Below, one piece after another: positions 17,797-27,924 of a stretch of 64,000 nt of DNA; positions within the stretch are counted from its first letter, which is position 1; the number at the start of each line of letters is the position of its first letter. A program made the position numbers and the translations under genes. The notes under the pieces were generated by a model that worked only from the letters and a program-made list of their open reading frames with translations, was not told where the DNA came from and did not search any database. The stretch is from Gracilibacillus caseinilyticus (GTDB lineage: Bacteria > Bacillota > Bacilli > Bacillales > Amphibacillaceae). The stretch is from assembly GCF_022919115.1 (NCBI RefSeq), contig NZ_CP095072.1, positions 2,666,001 through 2,730,000 of the forward strand, given 5' to 3'.

Positions 17797-18603
17797 GTGC
17801 GTTTTGCAATACTTTCACGCGATGATAATAAATCCGAAGTAATCAAAGCTAGGATGAAACAATATTTAAATGATTTCTCTCTTGAATATGATGAAGAAAA
17901 ACCTGAACTAGTTATTTCTGTAGGTGGTGATGGTACTTTTCTAGAAGCATTTCATACATATAGGCATCGATTGCAGGATACGGCATTTATCGGTGTCCAT
18001 ACGGGGCATCTTGGTTTTTATGCGGACTGGGTACCGGAAGAAGTAGAGAAATTAATTATAGAAATAGCGAAAAAACCTTTTGAAGTGGTGGAATATCCTC
18101 TGTTGGATGTCAAAATACATCCAATTGGTGATGAATCCTATACCTCTTTTTTAGCATTAAATGAGGTGTCGGTTAAGTGTGCTGATGGAACAGTGGCAAT
18201 GGATGTCCATATAAAAGGTGCGCATTTTGAACGTTTTCGCGGGGATGGCCTTTGTGTATCGACACCGTCAGGCAGTACAGCATACAATAAAGCGCTGGGG
18301 GGAGCTATTTTACACCCATCTTTAAACGCTTTGCAGATTACCGAGATGGCATCCATTAATAACCGGGTCTACCGGACGATTGGATCTCCGTTAATTTTGC
18401 CAAAACATCATATTTGTGAATTATTACCGATCTATCACAATCGAAAATTTATGATTACAGTGGATCATCGCACTGAAGAATATGACAATATTGATCGGAT
18501 CGAATGTCGCGTGTCAGATGAGAAAATACGATTTGCACGTTTTCGAGCATTTCCTTTTTGGAAAAGGGTGCATGACTCCTTCATTTCGGATGAAACAACT
18601 TGA
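17797..18603 (+). CDS. nadK: NAD kinase
   Basis: 268-residue ATP-NAD kinase producing NADP. The GGDGT motif with catalytic D45 is present, as is the '[16 protein letters not shown]' NAD-binding segment. GTG 17797 is chosen: it follows AAGGGGGT (17781-17788) and gives the normal N-terminus 'MRFAILSRD'. An upstream in-frame ATG would overlap relQ. The C-terminal 'VRFARFRPFP'-like end ('[19 protein letters not shown]') is typical of the short Bacillus enzyme. Confidence 0.95.
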   Translation: MRFAILSRDDNKSEVIKARMKQYLNDFSLEYDEEKPELVISVGGDGTFLEAFHTYRHRLQDTAFIGVHTGHLGFYADWVPEEVEKLIIEIAKKPFEVVEYPLLDVKIHPIGDESYTSFLALNEVSVKCADGTVAMDVHIKGAHFERFRGDGLCVSTPSGSTAYNKALGGAILHPSLNALQITEMASINNRVYRTIGSPLILPKHHICELLPIYHNRKFMITVDHRTEEYDNIDRIECRVSDEKIRFARFRAFPFWKRVHDSFISDETT

Positions 18604-18624
18604 TATAAATGTAGGTGGAACAAA

Positions 18625-19515
18625 GTGAAATGGAAAGTAGATCAAGACTATCATGAAGCGTTATTACGTGACTATTTACATCAGGCAAGAGGGATTTCAC
18701 GACGAACGCTTACTGCTGTGAAATTTCGTGGTGGTAAATTATTCGTTAACAATCAGGAAGTTAACGTACGGCATATCCTTTCTGAGGGAGATAACGTTGA
18801 AGTGATCTTCCCACCGGAAACGAGAAGTGAATTGTTAAAGCCGGAACCTCTTCCGCTTGATATTGTGTATGAAGATGACGATGTATTAGTCGTCAATAAG
18901 CAGGCTTACATCGCTACGATGCCGTCCTATCATCACCCACAACATACCTTATCCAATGCGGTTATCTTTCATTATGATCAAGAACAACTGCCGTATACGG
19001 TCCATGTCGTAACAAGACTGGACCGTGATACTTCGGGATTATTATTAATTGCAAAACACCGGCACAGTCATTCTGTTTTATTCCGTGATCAACATGAGGG
19101 AACGGTAAATCGTCGTTATCAGGCCATTGTATCCGGGATAATGGAGGACAAGAAAGGGACGTTGGATTTAGCGATTGACCGCGCACCAGATTCAATCATT
19201 CGGCGTGTTGTATCCCCATCTGGCAAGCGGGCGATCACTCATTATCAAGTGTTAGAGGAACAGGATGATGTTTCATTAGTAGAAGTTCGTCTGGAGACAG
19301 GCAGAACCCATCAAATCCGTGTCCATTTCTCTGCAGTTGGTCATCCGCTCATTGGAGATAGCTTATATCAAGGTGATACGACCTTTCTAGATCGACAAGC
19401 GTTACATTGTCACCAACTGGGCTTTCATCACCCAATGACAAGAGAACGTCTGCAATTCGAGATACCTTTAGCTGATGAGCTGGAGAGGACATGGGAATCA
19501 TTGAAAAAGCAATAA
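18625..19515 (+). CDS. yjbO: RluA/RluD-family pseudouridine synthase (YjbO)
   Basis: 296 residues: an S4-like RNA-binding region (about 15-70, 'ISRRTLTAVKFRGGKLFVN') and a pseudouridine synthase domain with 'RLDRDTSGL' carrying catalytic D133. It isomerises uridines in rRNA or tRNA; the target site is unknown. GTG start 18625 follows AGGTGGA by 5 nt. Last gene of the relQ-nadK operon; a long terminator hairpin follows. Confidence 0.9.
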   Translation: MKWKVDQDYHEALLRDYLHQARGISRRTLTAVKFRGGKLFVNNQEVNVRHILSEGDNVEVIFPPETRSELLKPEPLPLDIVYEDDDVLVVNKQAYIATMPSYHHPQHTLSNAVIFHYDQEQLPYTVHVVTRLDRDTSGLLLIAKHRHSHSVLFRDQHEGTVNRRYQAIVSGIMEDKKGTLDLAIDRAPDSIIRRVVSPSGKRAITHYQVLEEQDDVSLVEVRLETGRTHQIRVHFSAVGHPLIGDSLYQGDTTFLDRQALHCHQLGFHHPMTRERLQFEIPLADELERTWESLKKQ

Positions 19516-19551
19516 ACGAAGGAATGGGGATAAAAGTGTCCTTGTCACAAT

Positions 19552-19612
19552 AAAAGCCGAATATAACGTGAATGTTGTTTGATGACAATTTACGTTATAT
19601 TCGGCTTTTTTT
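19552..19612 (+). terminator. Long-stem terminator of the relQ-nadK-yjbO operon
   Basis: An 18-bp perfect stem: AAAAGCCGAATATAACGT (19552-19569) with ACGTTATATTCGGCTTTT (19592-19609), followed by T's. Confidence 0.9.
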
Positions 19613-19674
19613 ATGCTGTTGACAAAATTAACTTCTTACAAAATACTCTATTTTCAACCGATGTGAAAGTGATT

Positions 19675-19790
19675 ATATATTCACACTCCTATATACTTTC
19701 TGTCGCCACAGTTGCTGAGCGACACAAAATCGGGACTCTCGATCGAGATTTGTATCCAAAGCTAGGGAAAGGAAACAAAAGTCAAAGCAA
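19675..19790 (+). pseudogene. Possible remnant of a PIN-domain protein C-terminus
   Basis: An open stretch reads 'SVATVAERHKIGTLDRDLY', close in pattern to the end of VapC-like PIN domains (a helix, AER, then a T-x-D-R-D-F/Y strand). There is no start, no upstream PIN half and no antitoxin gene. The rest of the 400-bp gap up to prpE shows nothing else. A chance match is quite possible. Confidence 0.2.
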
Positions 19791-19920
19791 CAACCAGAGA
19801 TTTGTATCGAAAAATAAGATCATCACTTAATTGTCAGTTCTTCGCTTAAACCGTACTAAACAAGCCCATATTCCAACGTCATGCATCACGTCAAAATATG
19901 GACCAGCCAACCGCTTATTA

Positions 19921-20658
19921 TTAATATCGGAATTTTTCTTCTACAAATGGCATGCTTGCTGGCACGCTGACGGTTGTTTCTTCTGGAAGGCGAAATGCGG
20001 ACAATTTGTTGCCGAAAACGCAGCCCGTATCAATATTAACGGTTTTATGAACGAAACGTGGTTCTAATACGGGAGTATGACCATACACAACCCAGCGTTC
20101 TCCTTGATAGTTCTGGGCCCAATCTCTTCTTACAGGCCGTCCGTCGGGATGTTTTTCACCTGTTATATCGCCATATAGTACGAAGGTTTTCACTTTCTTA
20201 TCGTCCCTGCCAATATATTTTTCTGGTATACCGGCATGTGCAATGACAACGTCCAGCTCATCGATCTTTTGATAAAGAGGTGCATGCTCATAGAGTGTCA
20301 TCATCATTTTTTTCACTTCTGCCTGTTCATCAGCTGGCAACTGCTGATATTCGGCAACTGTTGTCTCGAGCCCATGCTGATGCGAGACGTTATTGCCAAG
20401 AAAATAACGGTATAATTTATTGCAATGGTTGCCAGGCACATAATAGGCAATTTTTTGTACATGAACCAGTTGATATACAAAGCGTATCACTTCAATCGAT
20501 TGCGGACCCCGATCGGTTAAATCGCCGACAAAAGCGATACGTCGTCCATCTGGATGGTGAACGTGGTTATTTTTTTCTACGTGATAACCGAGCTGATCCA
20601 ACAGGTCCATCAGCTCATGATAACAGCCGTGAATATCCCCGATGATATCTAATTTCAT
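19921..20658 (-). CDS. prpE: Bis(5'-nucleosyl)-tetraphosphatase PrpE
   Basis: 245-residue calcineurin-like metallophosphatase. Metal-binding motifs in order: '[10 protein letters not shown]', '[11 protein letters not shown]', 'VPGNHCNKL', and later 'VIAHAG' and 'VYGHTP'. PrpE hydrolyses diadenosine tetraphosphate and in B. subtilis influences spore germination. ATG 20658 is chosen because it gives the usual '[11 protein letters not shown]' start and a GGGG sits about 7 nt upstream. Same strand as the SEDS gene upstream (37 bp gap), so the two may be co-transcribed. Confidence 0.92.
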   Translation of the reverse strand: MKLDIIGDIHGCYHELMDLLDQLGYHVEKNNHVHHPDGRRIAFVGDLTDRGPQSIEVIRFVYQLVHVQKIAYYVPGNHCNKLYRYFLGNNVSHQHGLETTVAEYQQLPADEQAEVKKMMMTLYEHAPLYQKIDELDVVIAHAGIPEKYIGRDDKKVKTFVLYGDITGEKHPDGRPVRRDWAQNYQGERWVVYGHTPVLEPRFVHKTVNIDTGCVFGNKLSAFRLPEETTVSVPASMPFVEEKFRY

Positions 20659-20695
20659 AACCAAAACCCCAGTCTATTATTGCTATTGTATATAG

Positions 20696-21889
20696 TTAAG
20701 ATTCGTCAAACATATAGGTTTTTATACGGAAGAAAACATTTAAGACAATTCCTATTGCCATTAAATAGGTCAGTGTTGAGCTTCCCCCATAGCTGATAAA
20801 TGGTAATGGCAAGCCCGTAACAGGTAATAATTGAATCGACATGCCGATATTTTGGAACACCTGATACGTAAACATACCGATAATCCCTGTCACCATATAA
20901 CTGGCGAATGGATCTTTACTTTTGAGTGCAATAAAAATTAACCGGTATATTAATAAAAAATATATTAAAATCAACATGCTTGCACCAAAGAAACCAAATT
21001 GTTCAGCAATGGTGGAAAAAATATAATCCGTCTGATATTCCGGAATATCGGTCGCTTTTTCAAATGTTCCGATTCCTTTCCCAGATAACTGGCCAGATGC
21101 AATAGCAAGCATCGCCGTCAAGGTTTGGTAGGCACCTTCCTGGCTGAATTGATCTGGGAATAACCAGCCTTGGAGCCGGTCGACAATATGGCCTAAATCC
21201 TTGTCATACAAGAATTGGTTGACGGCTTCCGTGAAATTAAGGTAAATAAACAGGACTGTCACTACCATGATGACACCAGAACCGACAATTGTAAGAATAA
21301 TTCGCCATTTGATTCCTGAGACTAACAACATACAGGCTGTGATCGATGCCAACACCAATACACCACCATAGTCAGGCTGCTGTGTCAGGAAAAAAATCGG
21401 TACTAGTGCGGCAGCTGCCATTTTACACAGTAGCCATAGATCCATTTTGACTGTATGTACCGGATATTTTTCATTGTGGGCTACCATGATGTGTGCTTGA
21501 AATATAATCAAAAACACTTTCATAAACTCGGCAGGTTGCAAGGTACCAAATCCGGGAATAGAAAACCAGCCCCAAGCGCCATTTACTTCTCTTGCAATTC
21601 CAGGTGGAAAATGGAAGAAGAGCATAAGTAATGCCAAAATCCCTAATCCATAGAGGATCCAGGAGACTTGGCGTAAACGGTCATAATCAAACATCATAAT
21701 AACAGCGATTAGCATAGATCCTGCAATATACCATACCATTTGTTTGATAAACAGGTTGTCATAGTCAGCACCTTTTAAACTTAAATAAGGATCTAACGTA
21801 TATAAAGTGAAAACACTTATAATTCCGAAAATAATCACGATAAAAATAAGCGAGTAATCTAGTTTTGCATTTGCATTCTGTTCAGGCAT
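20696..21889 (-). CDS. FtsW/RodA/SpoVE (SEDS) family peptidoglycan polymerase
   Basis: 397-residue polytopic membrane protein with about ten helices. SEDS signatures: 'LQPAEFMKVFLII' (helix 3 region), 'TQQPDYGGVLVL' (the conserved Asp-containing loop), and the C-terminal 'LPVTGLPLPFISYGGSS'. SEDS proteins polymerise lipid II glycan strands with a partner class B PBP. No PBP gene is nearby. It is absent from this position in B. subtilis as far as I recall, so it may be an accessory rod or spore paralogue. Upstream promoter region is shared with divergent mgtE. Confidence 0.87.
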   Translation of the reverse strand: MPEQNANAKLDYSLIFIVIIFGIISVFTLYTLDPYLSLKGADYDNLFIKQMVWYIAGSMLIAVIMMFDYDRLRQVSWILYGLGILALLMLFFHFPPGIAREVNGAWGWFSIPGFGTLQPAEFMKVFLIIFQAHIMVAHNEKYPVHTVKMDLWLLCKMAAAALVPIFFLTQQPDYGGVLVLASITACMLLVSGIKWRIILTIVGSGVIMVVTVLFIYLNFTEAVNQFLYDKDLGHIVDRLQGWLFPDQFSQEGAYQTLTAMLAIASGQLSGKGIGTFEKATDIPEYQTDYIFSTIAEQFGFFGASMLILIYFLLIYRLIFIALKSKDPFASYMVTGIIGMFTYQVFQNIGMSIQLLPVTGLPLPFISYGGSSTLTYLMAIGIVLNVFFRIKTYMFDES

Positions 21890-22100
21890 ATTCTGTTAAA
21901 CCTTTCTTTCTTGAAAAATTTAGTCCACATCTAGTATAGTGGAAAAATGATTTTTTGAGAATAAAAATATATCAATTCTTTCGATATTGTATCATTTTTT
22001 GATAATAAGAATGTGTAAAATCTGCGTATTTTTTTACGAGATATGTTATTCTTTTAACATCTTCATAAAATTATGTCAAAAGGTGATAGGAGGCGGACTA

Positions 22101-23465
22101 ATGGAACATTTAGAGCAGCAAGAACGTATGGAAATGTGGAAAAAGATTCAGGAAACCCTCATCAATGAACAAATTGATCAATTTCGGGCTGAATATTTAG
22201 AATTACATCCGTATGATCAAGCCAAAATATTTGAGGAACAAAACGAAGACATCCGCTTCTTAATCTATTCCTATTTATCTCCAGAAGAGATGGCAGAAGT
22301 TATCGAGCAGGTCGATCAAGACATCGTATCTGATTTCATTATTGAAATGGTTCCGGCATTTGCCGCCAAAATATTAGAGCACATGTCTACAGATGATGCG
22401 GTAGATATATTAAATGAATTAGATAAGAACAAGGTCGCAAGCTTTTTGACTATCATGGACAAGCGATCTTCTGAAGAGATTAAAGAGCTTCTCCATTATG
22501 AAGAAAAAACAGCGGGGAGTATTATGACGACGGAATTCGTCGTGATACATACGACCATGACTGTTAAAGATGCGATGCGACATTTGCGTAAAGAGGCTCC
22601 GGATGCAGAGACGATCTACTATATATATGTTGTCAATTCCTATAAAAAATTAGTCGGTGTTATCTCATTACGAGATTTAATTATCGCAGAGGGAGATTGG
22701 CTGATTGAGGAAGTCATGAGTGATCGAGTAGTATCTGTGCCTGTTGGCGAAGATCAGGAAGAAATAGCACAAATGATGCGCGATTATGATTTCCTTGCCT
22801 TGCCTGTTGTTGACTTTCAAGAGCATTTACTGGGTATTATTACAGTTGATGATATCATGGACGTTATGGAGGAAGAAGCGAGCGATGACTACTCCAAGCT
22901 TGCCGGTATCTCGGATGTAGAAAGTAGTGGGGATACAGCAATCTCTTCTGCAAAAAAAAGATTACCCTGGCTCGTCATCCTGCTATTTTTAGGCATGTTA
23001 ACAGCAAGTCTGATCGGTCGCTTTGAAGCAACGCTTGCGCAGGATCCGATTTTGGCCGTATTCATTCCACTGATTGCCGGCATGGCTGGTAATACCGGGA
23101 CGCAAGCTCTGGCAGTTGCTGTAAGAAGTATTTCGACAGGAGATATGAATAAAAAAGGAAAAGCAGCAGTAATCTGGCAAGAAGCTAAGACCGGCTTGAT
23201 TACTGGTGTTTCATGTGGAGTGATTATTACGCTATTAATTGCATTGTGGTATCATGATTTTTATTTGGGGATGCTAGTAGGTATCTCCATCATGGCAACC
23301 TTGCTGGTGGCGACTATTTCCGGTGCATTTATTCCACTTGTAATGGACCGTTTTAAAATTGACCCGGCAGTTGCCTCGGGGCCATTCATCACTACATTAA
23401 ATGATGTCATCTCGATTTTTATTTATTTTGGTTTAGCAACGACCTTTATGAACTTTTTATTATAG
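22101..23465 (+). CDS. mgtE: Magnesium transporter MgtE
   Basis: 454 residues: N-terminal acidic helical domain (about 20-130), two CBS domains (about 140-260, 'IMTTEFVVIHTTMTVKDAM' and 'VMSDRVVSVPVGEDQEEI'), then five membrane helices including the 'AGNTGTQALAVAVR' pore segment. It is a Mg2+ channel closed by cytosolic Mg2+ bound to the N and CBS domains. ATG 22101 follows ATAGGAGG (22087-22094). No M-box (ykoK) riboswitch is recognisable in the short leader. The CPA2 gene follows 15 bp later. Confidence 0.93.
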   Translation: MEHLEQQERMEMWKKIQETLINEQIDQFRAEYLELHPYDQAKIFEEQNEDIRFLIYSYLSPEEMAEVIEQVDQDIVSDFIIEMVPAFAAKILEHMSTDDAVDILNELDKNKVASFLTIMDKRSSEEIKELLHYEEKTAGSIMTTEFVVIHTTMTVKDAMRHLRKEAPDAETIYYIYVVNSYKKLVGVISLRDLIIAEGDWLIEEVMSDRVVSVPVGEDQEEIAQMMRDYDFLALPVVDFQEHLLGIITVDDIMDVMEEEASDDYSKLAGISDVESSGDTAISSAKKRLPWLVILLFLGMLTASLIGRFEATLAQDPILAVFIPLIAGMAGNTGTQALAVAVRSISTGDMNKKGKAAVIWQEAKTGLITGVSCGVIITLLIALWYHDFYLGMLVGISIMATLLVATISGAFIPLVMDRFKIDPAVASGPFITTLNDVISIFIYFGLATTFMNFLL

Positions 23466-23480
23466 AGAGGGGGACTGCAC

Positions 23481-25322
23481 ATGCACGGAGAATCAGTAAG
23501 TTCACTCGTCATCGTTATTATTGCAGCCTTTTTAACACCAATTCTGTTGCATCGGTTCCGATTGAAGATGATTCCTGTTGTTGTAGCAGAGATCATCGTC
23601 GGCTTAATTATTGGCCATAGTGGTTTTAATCTAGTGGAAAACAGTGACTGGCTGGAAACATTGTCTACACTAGGGTTTATTTTTCTTATGTTCCTAAGTG
23701 GTTTGGAAATTGACTTTACCATATTCTCGAAAAAGTGGCGTAAACAAAATGGTTCGAAAAATATGCCAAATCCAGTCAAATTGGCCACTATCATATTTAT
23801 CGGTATATTAATATTATCTTTTGGTCTATCCTATTTGTTTGTATTGTTTGGTTTTATCGACAATATTTATTTAATGACGTTAATTATTTCTACTATTTCA
23901 TTAGGTGTTGTCGTTCCAACGTTAAAAGAAGCGCAAGCTATGCAGACAACCGTTGGACAGACGATTCTGCTGATTGCCGTTATAGCTGATTTAGCAACGA
24001 TGATTTTATTAGCTATTTTTGTTTCTTTCTATGGAGATGAGTCCGGGAACATGTGGCTATTACTATTATTGTTCGGTGTTGGTGTCCTCCTTTATTTCGT
24101 TGGGAAATATTTCAGGAACCAGTCGTTTATTGAAGCAATGTCGAAAGGTACAATTCAGATCGGTACAAGAGCTGTATTCACGCTGATTATCTTCCTTGTG
24201 GCATTGTCTGAGAGCGTTGGAGCTGAGAATATCCTAGGTGCTTTCTTGGCTGGTGCGTTAGTGTCGTTATTAGCTCCAAATCAAGAATTAGTACAGAAAT
24301 TGGACAGTTTTGGTTATGGCTTTCTGATTCCGATTTTCTTCGTGATGGTCGGCGTCGATTTGGACTTGAAAGCTTTATTCGGAGAACCGAAGATATTAGT
24401 GTTAATTCCGCTACTGTTCTTTGCGTTATTACTATCAAAAGTTATTCCTGTGTTCCTGTTGAAAAAATGGTATGACACCAAGACAGTGATCGCATCCAGT
24501 ATGCTCTTAACGTCAACGTTATCGCTTGTAATTGCGGCTGGAACGATCGGGGAGCGACTAGGCATCATAACTACTGAAATGAACGGCGCTCTCGTGTTAG
24601 TTGCTGTTCTATCCTGTATTATTACACCAGCCTTCTTTAAGAAATATTACGTGAATGAAGAGGAAGCAAATTATCAGCAGTCCGTCTCTTTCATTGGTAT
24701 CAATCAGGCAACGATACCAGTATTGCGAGAACTGGATCCAAAAGACTTCGAACCCCATTTATTCCATACGAAGCAGGAGAATTTGGACGACAGCAAAAGC
24801 AGATCGATCTTCGAGATTAATGAGCTTGATAATTATGATTTTGATACGCTGGAGATGGCCGGTGTCTTTCAACATGATATCGTGGTTGTCACGACTGGTA
24901 ACCTAGAAAAGAATGAGGAAATCGCAACTTATGCAAAAAGGCTAGGCGTGGAAAGAGTTATCGCCAGAGTGGAAAATCCGACAATGGAAAAAAGGTTGAA
25001 GGAGATCGGTGTCGATGTTTTCTCCATTTTATTATCATCGAAAACATTATTAAAAGCATTGATTGAATCACCGCATGTTGTCAACATTTTCACGGAACAA
25101 GACAGCCAGTTGTATGAAATTAACATGAACAATGCAGGTTATGAGGGCACGGTGTTGAGAGAGTTCCCATTCACCGGTGATGTTATCATGGTCCGGATCT
25201 TCCGAGGCAACGATTCAATCGTTCCACACGGTGATACTGAGCTTCGGCTAAATGATCGCCTGATCGTCACAGGTTCATCTGAATATGTAGATGAATTACA
25301 ACAGCTTCTGGAATATGTATAG
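23481..25322 (+). CDS. CPA2 monovalent cation:proton antiporter with TrkA domains (YjbQ-like)
   Basis: 613 residues: about 12 helices of the Na+/H+ exchanger (CPA2/KefB) fold to about residue 385, a TrkA-N (RCK) domain (about 405-520) and a TrkA-C domain at the end ('LRLNDRLIVTGS'). The nucleotide-binding glycine loop is degenerate ('IGINQATIPVL'). Likely exchanges K+ or Na+ for protons and helps pH and salt homeostasis. Starts 15 bp after mgtE, so probably co-transcribed. A terminator follows closely. Confidence 0.88.
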   Translation: MHGESVSSLVIVIIAAFLTPILLHRFRLKMIPVVVAEIIVGLIIGHSGFNLVENSDWLETLSTLGFIFLMFLSGLEIDFTIFSKKWRKQNGSKNMPNPVKLATIIFIGILILSFGLSYLFVLFGFIDNIYLMTLIISTISLGVVVPTLKEAQAMQTTVGQTILLIAVIADLATMILLAIFVSFYGDESGNMWLLLLLFGVGVLLYFVGKYFRNQSFIEAMSKGTIQIGTRAVFTLIIFLVALSESVGAENILGAFLAGALVSLLAPNQELVQKLDSFGYGFLIPIFFVMVGVDLDLKALFGEPKILVLIPLLFFALLLSKVIPVFLLKKWYDTKTVIASSMLLTSTLSLVIAAGTIGERLGIITTEMNGALVLVAVLSCIITPAFFKKYYVNEEEANYQQSVSFIGINQATIPVLRELDPKDFEPHLFHTKQENLDDSKSRSIFEINELDNYDFDTLEMAGVFQHDIVVVTTGNLEKNEEIATYAKRLGVERVIARVENPTMEKRLKEIGVDVFSILLSSKTLLKALIESPHVVNIFTEQDSQLYEINMNNAGYEGTVLREFPFTGDVIMVRIFRGNDSIVPHGDTELRLNDRLIVTGSSEYVDELQQLLEYV

Positions 25323-25331
25323 ATGCAACTG

Positions 25332-25361
25332 AAAACCTCCGCATTTGAGCGGAGGTTTTTT
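25332..25361 (+). terminator. Terminator of the mgtE-CPA2 operon
   Basis: AAAACCTCCGC (25332-25342) and GCGGAGGTTTT (25349-25359), 6-nt loop, then T's. Confidence 0.9.
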
Positions 25362-25399
25362 ATATGGAAAAAAAGCAAGTGAATGGCAGAATCGAATAG

Positions 25400-25604
25400 A
25401 AGACACAAGCACAGACAAAGTGGATCTTCAGCTCGCGCTGACGCATGCGAAGTCTCCGCTTATTTCCTACGCTTAAGGGAAGTTCTACAATGTTTGTTGG
25501 ATCAACAAATAGCAGCAGTGCAAGGCAGCAGTGGTTGGCCGGAGTGGTATCGTAGCAAATGAATCATTTCAAAATTCCACTAAGCAGCATAATCCGTATT
25601 ATAG
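25400..25604. repeat. Modular intergenic repeat, copy R2
   Basis: Contains the module with AAAGTGGATCTTCAGCTCG (25417-25435) and TCTCCGCTTATTTCCTACG (25453-25471), also present near 60.5 kb in the same orientation and near 47.4 kb inverted. It ends with GGTTGGCCGGAGTGGTATC (25533-25551) and CATAATCCGTATTATA (25588-25603), the family's end module. The opposite end is missing. The rest of the gap to 25773 shows only a short palindrome AGGCTTAAGCCT (25617-25628). Confidence 0.8.
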
Positions 25605-25773
25605 GTAGTTTTATACAGGCTTAAGCCTGACTTTTCCTATGGATTGCTCTGGAATCTTTATAATATTTTCGTGGACAAACTCAGGAATGGTATATAAGTG
25701 GATTACTTTCTATCTGCCATTTTTTTGAGTATTCAACCCAAAGGATGGTAAAATAGAAGAAAGAGGTGTTCCT

Positions 25774-26166
25774 ATGAAGCGAATTATTCTATTTGATGGC
25801 GTTTGTAACTTTTGCTCCAGCAGTGTGCAATTTATAATACAACGAGATCCTGATCGGAAATTACATTTTGCCTCGTTACAGAGTGAAGTGGGGCAGGAAC
25901 TTGTACAAAAATATCATGTCCCGGAGGATATCGACAGCTTGATTCTTATTGATAACGATCAAGTCTACACAAAATCTACTGCCGCATTAAATATAGCAAA
26001 ACAATTGTCAGGTGTTTATCGTTTTGCTCGCATATTTTTAATAATACCGAAACCAATACGGGATTTTCTATATCAGATCATTGCGAAAAACCGTTACAAA
26101 TGGTTCGGAAAAAAAGAGGCATGTATGATACCCAAACCTGAAGACAGACAGCGGTTTATTGACTGA
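25774..26166 (+). CDS. DCC family thiol-disulfide oxidoreductase-like protein (DUF393)
   Basis: 130-residue protein of the DUF393/YuxK family. It begins with the signature 'LFDGVCNFCSSSVQFI', which has the DxxCxxC (DCC) arrangement at C11 and C14, and continues with the family's 'RDPDRKLHFASLQSE' segment. A thioredoxin-like redox function is presumed for the family but not proven. AAAGAGGTG precedes the ATG. It is a single gene with a terminator shared with the convergent BCCT gene. Confidence 0.85.
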   Translation: MKRIILFDGVCNFCSSSVQFIIQRDPDRKLHFASLQSEVGQELVQKYHVPEDIDSLILIDNDQVYTKSTAALNIAKQLSGVYRFARIFLIIPKPIRDFLYQIIAKNRYKWFGKKEACMIPKPEDRQRFID

Positions 26167-26167
26167 A

Positions 26168-26198
26168 AAAGGCTATCCCTAACCCCGGGATAGCCTTT
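26168..26198. terminator. Bidirectional terminator between DUF393 gene and opuD
   Basis: AAAGGCTATCCC (26168-26179) and GGGATAGCCTTT (26187-26198) form a perfect 12-bp stem between convergent genes. Confidence 0.8.
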
Positions 26199-26202
26199 CT
26201 AC

Positions 26203-27741
26203 TTAACCTTCTTCTCTTCTTCGTCTTTTAAGGGCATATGTTCTTCCTTCTTCTTTAAACGCCTTAATTAGCGCAAACACAATCATGATCATTATAATCG
26301 CAAATGGGAATGCGGCGATAATCGAGGCAGTCTGCAATGCTCCTAGTCCACCTTGCCATAATAACACAGCAGCAGTACCAGACTGAACGATACCCCATGC
26401 CACTTTTACAGAAACATTCGGGTTCAGATCTCCATTCGTCGTTTGCATACCAAGAACGAACGTTGCTGAGTCAGCTGATGTAATAAAGAATGTGCTGATT
26501 AACAACACGGCTAATACAGCCATTACCGCAGTTAGTGGGAAGTTTTCTAGTACTGTAAATAAAGCAGCTTCGGAACCAGACTCATTCATAATATTATAAA
26601 TATCGATACCTTCGTTCATCTCTAAGTGAATAGCGGAACCGCCAAACACACTGAACCAAAGCGCACCAAAAATCGTTGGTACTAATAAGACACCAACTAC
26701 AAACTCACGAACTGTACGTCCGCGTGATACACGTGCGATAAACATACCTACAAACGGTGCCCATGCAATCCACCAAGCCCAATAGAAAATTGTCCAGTTT
26801 TCCAGCCAATCCGCATTATCTTGATTAAATGGTGCCATACGGAAGCTCATTTCCGGCAGGTTGGAAATATAAGATCCTAGCGTTGTTGTAAAGAAGTTCA
26901 TAATAAAGTTAGTTGGACCTGTAAACAATAGGAAGAACATGAGTAAAATGGCTATTACAATATTTGTTGTACTCAGTATTTTTATCCCTTTATTCAAACC
27001 TGTTAAAGCGGATAGCATGTACAATACCGTGACAACTGCAATAATGATTAATTGTAAGCCAACGGTATTCGTGACATTACCTGTAACAAATTCAATACCA
27101 CTGCCAATTTGTTGTGCACCCAGTCCTAATGACGTTGCAACACCAAATACGGTTGCAAATACGGCAATGACATTGATTGTTGTACCAAAACCACCGTTCA
27201 TATTTTTTCCGAATAAAGGTTTTAACGTACTGCTGATTAACCCTGGTTCATCCTTTCTAAATTGGAAATAGGCTAAAGCCATGGCTAATGTTGCATAGAC
27301 TGCCCACGGATGGAGTCCCCAGTGGAAAAAACTGTGCTGCATTGCGACACGAGCAGCCGCTGCATCTGTATCGGTAGGGTAAGGTGGATCATGATAGTGC
27401 CAAACCGGTTCTGCTGCACCCCAGAACACAAGACCAATACCCATTCCAGCACTGAATAACATCCCGAACCAAGTCAGATAGTTATATTCAGGCTTGTCTC
27501 CATCTTTACCAAGAACAATATTTCCGTATTTCGAAACAATTAAAAAGATAGCGAAAATTAAAAAGCCGGTTGTTACTAGTAAATAAAACCAGCCAAATCG
27601 ACTAACTAGAAATCCTTGTATGTTGGTTGTTACCGTGTTCAGATTTGTTTCGGGTAACACATCCTTAGGAATAAGCCCCCATGCAATAAAGACAATTGAA
27701 ATTGCGAGTGAAATGTAAAATACTTTAGATACTTTATGCAT
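26203..27741 (-). CDS. opuD: BCCT-family osmolyte transporter (OpuD-like)
   Basis: 512-residue, 12-helix betaine/choline/carnitine transporter. Family motifs: 'SAGMGIGLVFWGAAEPVWHY' region (glycine-rich helix 3) and the aromatic box 'YWAWWIAWAPFVGMFIARVS', plus 'ITSADSATFVLGM'. It takes up compatible solutes such as glycine betaine with sodium during osmotic stress. The C-terminal tail is short and basic ('KRRRREE'). A second BCCT gene lies at 36051-37562. Substrate cannot be fixed from sequence. Confidence 0.9.
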   Translation of the reverse strand: MHKVSKVFYISLAISIVFIAWGLIPKDVLPETNLNTVTTNIQGFLVSRFGWFYLLVTTGFLIFAIFLIVSKYGNIVLGKDGDKPEYNYLTWFGMLFSAGMGIGLVFWGAAEPVWHYHDPPYPTDTDAAAARVAMQHSFFHWGLHPWAVYATLAMALAYFQFRKDEPGLISSTLKPLFGKNMNGGFGTTINVIAVFATVFGVATSLGLGAQQIGSGIEFVTGNVTNTVGLQLIIIAVVTVLYMLSALTGLNKGIKILSTTNIVIAILLMFFLLFTGPTNFIMNFFTTTLGSYISNLPEMSFRMAPFNQDNADWLENWTIFYWAWWIAWAPFVGMFIARVSRGRTVREFVVGVLLVPTIFGALWFSVFGGSAIHLEMNEGIDIYNIMNESGSEAALFTVLENFPLTAVMAVLAVLLISTFFITSADSATFVLGMQTTNGDLNPNVSVKVAWGIVQSGTAAVLLWQGGLGALQTASIIAAFPFAIIMIMIVFALIKAFKEEGRTYALKRRRREEG

Positions 27742-27880
27742 TCAAATATCCTGTCCCTTCTATATATAGTTTTGTGTATGAGTGCACAATTTACCTTACC
27801 CTATTCTAATGGGTAGTATTCCAAAAATCACGAAATACGCATTATTTTTCTAAATGTAAAGGCTTTAATCCTAATTTTAC

Positions 27881-27916
27881 AAAAAAAACCTTCCAAACCT
27901 GATTAGGTTTGGAAGG
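27881..27916 (-). terminator. Terminator of cotY/cotZ-like gene
   Basis: CCTTCCAAACCT (27889-27900) and AGGTTTGGAAGG (27905-27916) pair perfectly; reading on the minus strand the stem is followed by eight T's. Confidence 0.9.
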
Positions 27917-27924
27917 GGGTAGTA

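Noticed and set aside
20280..20645. 121-codon open frame antisense to prpE
   Set aside because: Fully inside the well-supported prpE gene, with no ribosome site and a composition that follows the opposite-strand codons.
21890..22100. Mg2+-sensing M-box (ykoK) riboswitch before mgtE
   Set aside because: The leader is only about 200 bp and AT-rich, and none of the conserved M-box segments could be found.
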